From: Poriferisphaera corsica
GTDB taxonomy: Bacteria > Planctomycetota > Phycisphaerae > Phycisphaerales > Phycisphaeraceae
Assembly: GCF_007747445.1 (NCBI RefSeq)
Contig: NZ_CP036425.1
Coordinates: 558,001 to 622,000, forward strand
DNA: 64,000 bases
Reading direction: 5' to 3'
Shown here: piece by piece, positions 18,001 through 24,134 of the stretch
Layout of the letters: each line of letters begins with the position of its first letter
Numbering within the stretch: position 1 is the first letter of the stretch
The notes under the pieces: generated by a model
Database searches by the model: none
Told to the model about the DNA's origin: nothing
The model's input: the letters and a program-made list of their open reading frames with translations, nothing else
Translations under genes and position numbers: made by a program

Positions 18001-18779
18001 GGATGGATGATGAGGTGGTGGAGTTGGATGGCGCGGGGTTTGGGTTGTTGGGGCACCAGGTGTTGGAGTTGTTTGGCAGAGAAGTAGGGATCAGGGATAG
18101 TGCGAATGCTGTGGAGGTGATGGGCTATCTATCGGATAGATTGGATGAGGTGGTGAAGGCTTGGTATGGGAAGAGGATGCGGGCGACGCTGCGGGTGCAG
18201 GTGGCGCAGTTGCGTGAGCGGTTGAACTGGTTTGCTGGTGAGCAGGCGAAGCGGGTGATGCAGGGTTGGCGAATATGTGGGGATTGGGTGGAATGGAAGC
18301 ATGAGATGAAGGTGGATGTGGATGGGGAGGCAATGCGGATTGTTGGGAAGATTGACCGGATTGATGTGCATGAGACGCATGGGTTGTGTTTGATAGATTA
18401 CAAGACGGGGGATGGGGGGCGGAAGCCAGAAGAGACGCATCGTCGGGGCGGGGAATGGGTGGATTTACAGTTACCGCTGTATATGGATTTGGTGCGAGAT
18501 GCGAGGTTGAGTGGTTTGGAGAAGGGATTGAGTGTGGGGTATATGAACTTGCCGCGGAAATTGGAGGAGACGGGGTTTAAGGCGGCGGTTTGGGATGAGC
18601 AGATGTTGGCGTCGGCGAGGGACGTGAGGGATGAGGTGATACGGAAGGTGAGGGGGCAGGTTTTCTGGCCGCCCGCGGAAAGGCAGGGCGTGCGGTATGA
18701 GGATGGGTTTGAAAGATTGTGCGGAGATAAGGTGTTTGATCGGGAGGAATTGATTGAGCGCAGCTGGGAGGTGAAGTGA
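15072..18779 (+). CDS. addB: AddB-like helicase/nuclease subunit with in-frame repeat insertions
   Basis: 1235 residues; the second subunit of an AddAB-type double-strand-break repair helicase-nuclease. Motifs: an inactivated-helicase core with RDVVVVVPVARAGRRLLELL (about 175-195), DLVLVGIADQNQMLNTML, the family block GLVLCGFNEGRLPASRNAD (about 826-844) and FVSARKSREGDPLMPSRLML; then the C-terminal nuclease with VTGFRDYLACPYRFYLKHV (about 955), GKIDRID and LIDYKTGD (about 1090-1110), the PD-(D/E)XK active site. The start at 15072 (MESERIFLGWDRPALSAAVE) has GGGGGA upstream. The stop overlaps the addA start. Between conserved motifs, around residues 30-175, 200-275 and 515-570, sit low-complexity Gly/Asp/Glu inserts encoded by a repeated DNA element (see the repeat entries). 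Also PHPPHPPHLP near residue 28. Extremely G-rich coding strand. Confidence 0.85.
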   Translation: MESERIFLGWDRPALSAAVEFLYERYAPHPPHPPHLPRSPRPRKLACGGERDDDLRAGSGAGLEVGSDAIGGGEVANGGLDGRLGDDVAGHPVIGGHGLDEGVRISNGELDDQCAAGQRAGLEVESDATGGGEVSNGELEEDLRAGSGSGSGSGAGLEVGSDEQGGDGVWDMRDVVVVVPVARAGRRLLELLVQKSEERGGCKGNMPRSIAATNGELNGRLSDVARHPLTAGQGLDEGVSVSNGELDDECAVSQGSGLEDEDDGTGGGGGGLFPPRIVTVGQLPELFYEPKAGVADGLRSRLVRLSVLQEKGQRFVEVLKGRGGEVKDGDEMRIGGADWGVVQQLEKLSVDLAGGLLRVEQVLERCDELGIDLGGEGAAARWQAAGILEEMYHERLAEVGLVDRQRERLELIAACGSAYQGDLVLVGIADQNQMLNTMLHQVSADENREGRLSALVHCDEAHAEGFDEVGGLVSHYWADQEVVIGDEMLRFVERENETGGEVVRLLAEVGQSLKSNGKLDSGSSDIEEHPVTSGHGLEENVYVSNGGLDEKCAASQGPGLGDVDDATGGGGGLGFDAVTVGLCDEGMAGEVERAMGLAGVKGRYAGGKAMMWSGPVVLLGMLGRYADGKRWEDFAAVMRHVDMEIYVQGLDGDHESNQELGEVSRERMNGVLDGHLWRLDRYAMRCVPMSVEEVVREHGDEGGMVGVLKGILEGLLPGDVGGKQGVGEWAVEIGKMMGRVYEGRELKRYDRVDEPMYQCLKGLGGVLREMVGLGEDWEGMGEVSFSEAVVLVLGELKEAGVSPLGGERAVELMGVLDLQMDDARGLVLCGFNEGRLPASRNADAFLPDGLRKGLGLMDNGRRYARDVMLVNALIRSREVVRFVSARKSREGDPLMPSRLMLACGDEGIVRRVMGFYEEGKKRGDEVGLLKAGKTAHDFLIAKPWDGKTVEKMRVTGFRDYLACPYRFYLKHVEGLERMDDEVVELDGAGFGLLGHQVLELFGREVGIRDSANAVEVMGYLSDRLDEVVKAWYGKRMRATLRVQVAQLRERLNWFAGEQAKRVMQGWRICGDWVEWKHEMKVDVDGEAMRIVGKIDRIDVHETHGLCLIDYKTGDGGRKPEETHRRGGEWVDLQLPLYMDLVRDARLSGLEKGLSVGYMNLPRKLEETGFKAAVWDEQMLASARDVRDEVIRKVRGQVFWPPAERQGVRYEDGFERLCGDKVFDREELIERSWEVK
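15225..15290 (+). repeat. In-frame repeat element, short unit A0
   Basis: The right-hand part of the element: GATTTGCGCGCAGGGTCAGG, GCGGGATTGGAAGTTGGATC, then AGATGCAATA and G8 at 15282-15289. It lacks the TCTAAY stem. Translated as DLRAGSGAGLEVGSDAIGGG. Confidence 0.8.
15297..15466 (+). repeat. In-frame compound repeat element, copy 1
   Basis: About 170 bases. Stem CTAAT-GGTGG-GTTAG, then hairpin CCCGTGATC-GGT-GGTCACGGG (15345-15365, one G-T pair), then perfect stem TCTAAC-GGAGA-GTTAGA (from 15387), the unit-A body, and G8 (15459-15466). Translated as part of AddB: NGGLDGRLGDDVAGHPVIGG and SNGELDDQCAAGQRAGLEVE are visible pieces. Confidence 0.88.
15474..15570 (+). repeat. In-frame repeat element, short unit A2 with hexamer expansion
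   Basis: Stem TCTAAT-GGTGA-GTTAGA, unit-A body, G8 at 15563-15570. Inside it a hexamer AGGGTC is repeated four times (15506-15529), giving a GSGSGSGSG linker. It lacks the CCCGTGACC hairpin block. Confidence 0.85.
15708..15874 (+). repeat. In-frame compound repeat element, copy 2
   Basis: About 167 bases. Stem CTAAT-GGAGA-ATTAA, hairpin CCCTTGACC-GCC-GGTCAAGGG (15753-15773), stem TCTAAT-GGTGA-ATTAGA (from 15795), body, G8 (15867-15874). Relative to copy 3 the hairpin has a compensatory G-C to T-A change. Translated pieces: NGELNGRLSDVARHPLTAGQ and SNGELDDECAVSQGSGLEDE. Confidence 0.9.
16614..16780 (+). repeat. In-frame compound repeat element, copy 3
   Basis: 167 bases, same spacing as copy 2. 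Stem TCTAAT-GGCAA-GTTAGA, perfect hairpin CCCGTGACC-AGC-GGTCACGGG (16659-16679), stem TCTAAT-GGAGG-GTTAGA (from 16701), body, G8 (16773-16780). Translated pieces: SNGKLDSGSSDIEEHPVTSG and SNGGLDEKCAASQGPGLGDV. Confidence 0.9.
17037..17054 (+). repeat. Possible stem-only remnant of the in-frame element
   Basis: TCTAAT-CAAGA-GTTAGG with the same 6-5-6 layout as the other stems, inside the addB-like frame (encoding SNQELG). The rest of the element is not recognisable. Confidence 0.4.
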
Positions 18780-21700
18780 TGATGAATGATGAGCAATACT
18801 TTATGTTTAGTGATGATACTAATCGGGAGTTAGATGACGCTTGTGTGTCAGCTCAAAATGCTGCAAATCAAGGGGCAGGTTTGAAAGAGGGATCTGATGG
18901 ACAGGGGGGGGAGAATCCGCACCGAGTGATTCGTGCGTCGGCAGGGGCGGGGAAGACGTATCAATTGACGACACGGTATTTGTTATTGCTAAGAGCAGGT
19001 CAGGATCCGGATGAGATTCTGGCGACGACGTTTACACGCAAGGCGGCGGGTGAGATTTTGGGACGGGTGTTGGGACGGCTTGCCAAGGCGCTGGTGGATG
19101 AAGGTGAGCGTGAGTTGTTGAGTAAGCAGTTGGTGGAGGGTGCGTTTTATGAAGAGATGAAAGAGCCGATGGATCGTGGGGAGTGTTTGTTGCTGCTTAA
19201 GCGGCTCGTAGGACGGATACATCGGCTATCTATCTCTACATTAGATAGTTTTTTCCAGCGGATTGCATCAAGTTTTAGGTTAGAGATCGGGTTCCCAGGT
19301 GATGCAATCATGACTGATGAGCGGAGCGCGATTGCGACGAGGCTGCGATGGGATGCGATTGAGGCAATGCTGAGTAAGGCAACGGGGAGTGAAGATGATT
19401 TGCGAACGCTATTACGTCTGCTTAAAGAGTTGTATCACGATAGTGTGCGGCAGACGGTGACGGGGGCGATTGATGAGATTGTGATGGGGTTGTACGAGTT
19501 GTACCGCGAGGTGCCGGAGGGGACGAAGTGGTCGCGGATCGAGGCGGTGGGGAAGCTTGATGAGACGGGATTGCAGGCGGCTGTTGAGCGGTTAGTTGGG
19601 ATGGAGGATGAGCTTGCGCAGACGAAGGCGGGTAAGGTGAATGCGAACTGGCTGAAGGCGTGGCGGAATGAGGTTGCGTGTGCGCAAGCTGGGGATTGGG
19701 GCGGGTTTGTTGAGAAAGGGATTGCGAAAGCGGTATTGAATGGGGATGAAAAATTTTCCCGTGCGGAGATTTGTGAGGTTGTTCGAGATGCGTATTGGGT
19801 GCTGATCAGTCACGCGCGTGGGGTGATGTTGGAGCGACATGGGAAACAGACGACGTCGACATGGCGGATGCTTCGTGATTTTGATGTGTGCTATCGGCGG
19901 TTGTGCGGGCAGCGGTCGGTTGTGATGTTTTCGGATGTGACGCATGAGTTGGCGGGGTATTTGGGGGAGCAGGAGAGCGGGGTGATGGAGGAGATTTATT
20001 TTCGGCTGGATGGGCAGGTGAAGCATGTGTTGTTGGATGAGTTTCAGGATACGAGTCGGGCGCAATGGTCGGTGCTTGAACCGATGGCTGAGGAGGTGAG
20101 TGCGCATGTTGATGGGTGGTGGGAGCGGAGTTTGTTTTGTGTGGGTGATACGAAGCAGGCGATTTATGGGTGGCGGGGAGGGTGCGCGGGATTGTTTGAT
20201 GAGGTGGAGAGTTTGCCGGGGATTGATGAGGGGAAGAGTTTGTTGAGGCTGGATGAGAGTCGCCGATCGTCGCAGGTGGTGTTGGATGCGGTGAATCGAG
20301 TGTATGAGGGGATTGGTGGTTCTGATGTGATGGGGGGTAAGCCGACGGATTATCCGGAGCGGGTGATGGCGGCGGCGACGATGGGAGAGATGTTTGGGGA
20401 GCATCGGGCTTACCATCGTGATTTGGGTGGACATGCAGTGCTGGAGAGTTCGCCGGCGGCGGTGGCGCGGGAAGATGAGGATGATGGGGATATGGTTGAT
20501 GAGGTGGTGGGGCATGAGGTATATGTGGCGGGGCGCGTGAGGGATTTAGCGGGGCGATATGCGGGTAAGGAGATTGGGGTGCTGGTGAGTCGAAATGCGA
20601 CAGTGAATCGGGTATTGTTTGAATTGAAGAAGATGGGTGTTGCGGCGAGTGGTGAGGGGGGTGGTGTGATTACGGATGAGCCTGCGGTGGGCGCGGTGCT
20701 GAATGCGCTGAGTATGGCGGATCATCCAGGAGATAAGGCGGCTGTTTATGGGGTGGTGAATGGGCCGATGAGTGAGGTGCTGGGATTGAAGGGGAGAGGC
20801 AGGGAGCAGGTGGAAGGGGTATCGAAGCGTGTGCGTGGGATGTTGTTACGTGATGGGTATGCGAAGGTGATCGGGGATTGGGCGCGGTCATTAAGCGGGT
20901 GGTGTGATGGGGTGGCGGTGAAACGATTGGGGCAATTGGTGGATGTGGCGGAACGGTATGAGCGTGAAGGGATGGGGGGGAGTGGTGGTGAGGGGCTATT
21001 GCGGCCGAGCCAATTTGTGAAGTATGCGGAGATGACGCGACTGAGTGAGATGAGTGATGCGAAGGTGCGGGTGATGACGGTGCATCAATCAAAGGGGTTG
21101 GAGTTTGATATTGTGGTTTTGGGTGAGTTGGATCAGGCGATTCGCTGTCAGTGGTTAGCGGTGGCGGAGCGAGATGATGATGGGGAGGTTGTGGCGGTGT
21201 ATCGGAGTGGGGATGAAGTGATTCGAGCGATGTATGAGCCGCTGCGGCGGGCATATGAGACAAGGTGCGCGGAGCAATGGGTGGAGGAGTTGTGCAAGCT
21301 GTATGTGGCGATGACACGGGCGAAGCACGGGCTGTACATGATTGTGAAGGGGGCGGGTATGACAAAGAAGGGGGCGTTGAGATCACGGGGTGGGAGTTAT
21401 GCGGCGCTGTTGGTGGATCAGTTGTGTGAGGTTGAAGAGGAAGGGTCAGGGGGGCAGGTGCTCTTTGAAATGGGTGATGCGGATTGGGACTTGCAGATGA
21501 AGCGTCGGACAGATGGTGATGGTGTTGAGGATGTTGTTGATGAGGAGAGAGGGTGGGACTTGCCGGGGTCTATTGGACGGTTAGACGCGGGTGAGGTGTT
21601 GGAGGTGTTGGGCGAGGTGTATGGCGAGAAGGATGACGAAGGGGAGCGGATGTGGACGGCGGTAAGTCCGAGTTCGATGGAGGGGCAAGGGACGGTGTTG

Positions 21701-22330
21701 GCTGAGGATATTTTGCAGGTTGAGAAAAAGGAGCATGGGGGGCGGTTGTTTGGGACATTGGTGCATGAATGGTTTAGTTTGTATGGATTTTGGGGTGAGG
21801 AGCCACGGGTTGGAGAAATGGGAGGTCGAGGTGGGGTTGAGCGTTATTGGTTGACGGGTGAGATGGATGCAACGGATGGGATGCTGCTGCAGGTGGGTGG
21901 GAATGCAGTGGAGGGATTAACGGATGATGAAATATTGGAAAAGGCGGATCCGTTCCGGGCGATGTTGCGTCGGGAAGGGGTGCAGCGGGCGCTTCGTCGA
22001 AGAGAAGATGGGGCGATGGACTTGCTCTGGCGAGAGCGAGGTTTTGCGGTGCGTGTTGCAGATGGCCGATTGATGCGCGGCGCGTTTGACAGGGTCGTGG
22101 TCCATCGGTGTCAGGTGGGAGACGAGGTGCGGGTTGTTGGGGCGACGTTGATCGATTTTAAGACGGATCGTTATGAAGGGGAGGAGGGGTTAAGAGATAA
22201 GGTGGCGGTCTATCGGCCACAGGTTGAAGCGTATCGATTGGCGCTGAGTCGATTGTTGTGGCTGAGTGAACGCGAGATTGATGTGAAGTTGCTGTTCGTG
22301 GGTACGGGTGAGGTTGTGACTGTGGATTGA
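18779..22330 (+). CDS. addA: AddA-like UvrD-family helicase/nuclease
   Basis: 1183 residues; the motor and second nuclease subunit of an AddAB-type complex that processes broken DNA ends for RecA loading. Superfamily 1 helicase motifs: I RASAGAGKTYQ (about 52-62), Ia ATTFTRKAAGEI, II LLDEFQDTSRAQW (about 419), III CVGDTKQAIYGWRGG, V TVHQSKGLEFDIVVLGELD (about 767), VI LYVAMTRAKHGLYM (about 840). The C-terminus has GTLVHEWFSL and the PD-(D/E)XK nuclease residues GAFDRV...LIDFKTDRYEG (about 1123). The ATG at 18779 overlaps the addB stop (TGATG), implying translational coupling; GGGAGG lies 8 bases upstream. Residues 12-44 (NRELDDACV...GSDGQGG) are encoded by a copy of the repeat element, just before motif I. 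A terminator follows. Confidence 0.9.
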   Translation: MMNDEQYFMFSDDTNRELDDACVSAQNAANQGAGLKEGSDGQGGENPHRVIRASAGAGKTYQLTTRYLLLLRAGQDPDEILATTFTRKAAGEILGRVLGRLAKALVDEGERELLSKQLVEGAFYEEMKEPMDRGECLLLLKRLVGRIHRLSISTLDSFFQRIASSFRLEIGFPGDAIMTDERSAIATRLRWDAIEAMLSKATGSEDDLRTLLRLLKELYHDSVRQTVTGAIDEIVMGLYELYREVPEGTKWSRIEAVGKLDETGLQAAVERLVGMEDELAQTKAGKVNANWLKAWRNEVACAQAGDWGGFVEKGIAKAVLNGDEKFSRAEICEVVRDAYWVLISHARGVMLERHGKQTTSTWRMLRDFDVCYRRLCGQRSVVMFSDVTHELAGYLGEQESGVMEEIYFRLDGQVKHVLLDEFQDTSRAQWSVLEPMAEEVSAHVDGWWERSLFCVGDTKQAIYGWRGGCAGLFDEVESLPGIDEGKSLLRLDESRRSSQVVLDAVNRVYEGIGGSDVMGGKPTDYPERVMAAATMGEMFGEHRAYHRDLGGHAVLESSPAAVAREDEDDGDMVDEVVGHEVYVAGRVRDLAGRYAGKEIGVLVSRNATVNRVLFELKKMGVAASGEGGGVITDEPAVGAVLNALSMADHPGDKAAVYGVVNGPMSEVLGLKGRGREQVEGVSKRVRGMLLRDGYAKVIGDWARSLSGWCDGVAVKRLGQLVDVAERYEREGMGGSGGEGLLRPSQFVKYAEMTRLSEMSDAKVRVMTVHQSKGLEFDIVVLGELDQAIRCQWLAVAERDDDGEVVAVYRSGDEVIRAMYEPLRRAYETRCAEQWVEELCKLYVAMTRAKHGLYMIVKGAGMTKKGALRSRGGSYAALLVDQLCEVEEEGSGGQVLFEMGDADWDLQMKRRTDGDGVEDVVDEERGWDLPGSIGRLDAGEVLEVLGEVYGEKDDEGERMWTAVSPSSMEGQGTVLAEDILQVEKKEHGGRLFGTLVHEWFSLYGFWGEEPRVGEMGGRGGVERYWLTGEMDATDGMLLQVGGNAVEGLTDDEILEKADPFRAMLRREGVQRALRRREDGAMDLLWRERGFAVRVADGRLMRGAFDRVVVHRCQVGDEVRVVGATLIDFKTDRYEGEEGLRDKVAVYRPQVEAYRLALSRLLWLSEREIDVKLLFVGTGEVVTVD
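18819..18911 (+). repeat. In-frame repeat element, short unit in addA
   Basis: CTAAT-CGGGA-GTTAG stem, a more diverged and slightly longer unit-A body (GATGACGCTTGTGTGTCAGC ... GGGGCAGGTTTGAAAGAGGG), and G8 at 18904-18911. It lies directly before the codons of helicase motif I, in the same frame as the addB copies (NRELDDACV, then GSDGQGG). Confidence 0.8.
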
Positions 22331-22396
22331 TAAAATTCAGATCTAGACAGATTTTATGTGTTCGGCATATTTACTTATCTAATCATTAGTTAGTAT

Positions 22397-22418
22397 AACT
22401 GGCTATAGCCAGTTTTTT
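22397..22418 (+). terminator. Intrinsic terminator of addBA
   Basis: An 18-base perfect palindrome AACTGGCTATAGCCAGTT followed by T6 (counting the stem end). Just upstream, TCTAAT-CATTA-GTTAG at 22378-22393 has the same layout as the small stems of the in-frame element, possibly by chance. Confidence 0.8.
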
Positions 22419-22555
22419 ATGGATATGGTATTGACAGGGGGAGGGGAGTTGATATTTTGCGGTGTGCGGTGAAAACGAAACGTACTATTATTATCCTTAC
22501 GGTGGGTTTGAAACTTTTGTCTTCAAGAGAAGCCTTCAGCTTTTCATGCTGATAG

Positions 22556-22858
22556 AATCGTGTTCAATGGGGCGTAGCTGAACAAGTTCGTAAAGTCAAT
22601 ATGATTGAATGCTATTTTGTGTGGGTGACTAGATATCACAAGAAGGTTTTAGTTGGTGAGTTAGAGACCCGCATGCGTGAGTTGGTATGTGAAGTTTGTA
22701 GTATCATTGAGATTGGAATTTTGTCGGACAATGCGTGCGCTGAACATGTACGTGTACTGCTGTTGTATCCGTTGAATGTTTTACTTAGCAAAGCGATGCC
22801 CTACATTGAGGGAGTGTGGTTGAAGTTGACGAGTGCTGTATCGGCGGCAGATGTGTAG
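22556..22858 (+). pseudogene. IS200/IS605-type TnpA remnant
   Basis: The frame (stop at 22553-22555 just before) reads ...VRKVNMIECYFVWVTRYHKK, VLVGELETRMRELVCEVCSI, then CAEHVRVLLLYPLNVLLSKA. This follows the Y1 transposase pattern: HxVFVTKYRRKVL, then a helix, then DHVHLLLxxPP and SKxVQYLKG. The HUH pair is damaged (HVR instead of HVH), the segment that should hold the catalytic Tyr is missing, and the total length is about 100 residues instead of about 130-150. It is therefore a degenerate, non-functional copy. Assignment is by pattern only. Confidence 0.75.
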
Positions 22859-22903
22859 ATAAGTTTGGTCGAGGGGCAGCAAGCGAGATTTCTGTGCTTG
22901 GCA

Positions 22904-22962
22904 TTTTAGAGCGTTTTTCGTGATACTTTTGCGTTGACCAGTGGATCGTTACGATGAAAATG
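22904..22962 (+). repeat. Dispersed repeat R, copy 2
   Basis: TTTTAGAGCGTTTTTCGT, GATACTTTTGC, GTTGACCAG, TGGATCGTTACGATG: the same block order as copy 1 (minus strand, 11948-12007). It lies 45 bases beyond the IS200-like remnant. Confidence 0.75.
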
Positions 22963-23185
22963 CTTTTGTCAGTATACCTGCTGCTGTTTGTGGCATTGGT
23001 TTACGGTAATAATTTATGCAAACCGCTCTAGGTCATAAAAACGAGGTGTTTACGAAGATAATCTCAAACGCTAGAGCGAGAATGCTGTTGTTGAATATGC
23101 GAAGCAGGATTATATCTGACAGTATTATATCCAAGGCTTAGATAATAAAGTGTGTGGCTACGAAAGATGAAGGCGGATGGGAGTG

Positions 23186-24007
23186 TTATTGATTGCGATA
23201 GTTCGTGGGGGAGAGGCCGGTTTGGGATTTGATTTGTCGGGCGAAAGTGTGCATGGAGGTGTAGCCGAGGGTTTGGGCGATTTCGTTGATGGATAGGTTG
23301 GAATGTTTGAGTAGTTGGCGGGCACGTTCGGTGCGGATGTTTTGGAGGTATTGGGCAGGGGGGATGCCGATGCGTTGGGTGAAATGGCGGGTGAGATGTT
23401 CGCGGGAGCAACCGACGGAGGCGGCGAGGGTTTTAAGTGACCAAGGATAAGTTGGTTGATTGATGATCTGATCGACGGCGCGATCAACTGGGGATTGTGT
23501 AGTATTGCGGCGTGATTCTGAGAAAACGAAAAGGTTGTTGATGAGCTTGTAGATATGTGAGGCGGTGGTGGTGGGTGGTGTTCGTTTATGAGGGCTAACC
23601 ATGCGATAGATTTGTTGTATGTGATCGATGATGGCGGTGTTATGGGAAAGGTCAATGACGGGTGAGAAGCGTGAGCGGAAGAGGTTGATGTGATCGATGA
23701 GGCCGGCGCCGTCGAGGTTTAGCCAAAGGTTTTGATAGGTTTGTGAGGGGTGTGTGAGGTGAGGGTGGCCATAGGCGGAGGGTTCGCCGTAGACGAATAT
23801 GAGGAGATGATTTGGGGGGGCGATCAGGGTTTGTTGTTGATCTTGATAGGTGATAGAGCCTTGAAGTGAGGTTTGCAGGACGATGCTGCGCGTGGGGGTT
23901 CGATCTTGGTTTTCGAACCAGTATGGGTGGCCAGGTGGGATGGCTTCAAGGCCTGCATATTGGGCGTGCCACAGGGTTGGTGTGAGGTTGGTTTGGGGAT
24001 TATTCAT
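23186..24007 (-). CDS. AraC-family transcriptional regulator
   Basis: 273 residues. The N-terminal 150 residues form a probable cupin-like sensing domain (GSITYQDQQQTLIAPPNHLLIF is the barrel part). The C-terminal 100 residues are the double helix-turn-helix of AraC/XylS: WSLKTLAASVGCSREHLTRH, RTERARQLLKHSNLSINEIA, then TLGYTSMHTFARQIKSQTGL. It is divergent from the GH4 glycosidase gene with about 127 bases between the starts, a typical arrangement for a sugar-responsive activator and its target. I infer it controls the glycosidase in response to the sugar. The shared region holds repeats of TCAC(A)/GTCAC words but no clean operator that I can define. Confidence 0.92.
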   Translation of the reverse strand: MNNPQTNLTPTLWHAQYAGLEAIPPGHPYWFENQDRTPTRSIVLQTSLQGSITYQDQQQTLIAPPNHLLIFVYGEPSAYGHPHLTHPSQTYQNLWLNLDGAGLIDHINLFRSRFSPVIDLSHNTAIIDHIQQIYRMVSPHKRTPPTTTASHIYKLINNLFVFSESRRNTTQSPVDRAVDQIINQPTYPWSLKTLAASVGCSREHLTRHFTQRIGIPPAQYLQNIRTERARQLLKHSNLSINEIAQTLGYTSMHTFARQIKSQTGLSPTNYRNQ

Positions 24008-24134
24008 ATCACATAATGCACAAAATATGTCACAGATAGATGCTTTTCAAAGGTTATTTGTAAAGCATAATATCACGAAGTGGCAATGATAGATGGTATG
24101 TACTCTAGCGAATGAAATGAAAAAGGAAATGAAA

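Larger units (their letters stand above)
22419..23185. other. Gene-poor region with transposase remnant
   Basis: About 770 bases between the addBA terminator and the stop of the AraC-type gene. It contains a decayed IS200-like transposase fragment (22556-22858) and a copy of dispersed repeat R (22904-22962). Nothing else is recognisable in 22963-23185. Confidence 0.6.

Noticed and set aside
15225-18911. CRISPR array or tandem satellite
   Set aside because: Copies are few, unevenly spaced, coding in frame and separated by conserved protein motifs; there are no unique spacers of equal length.
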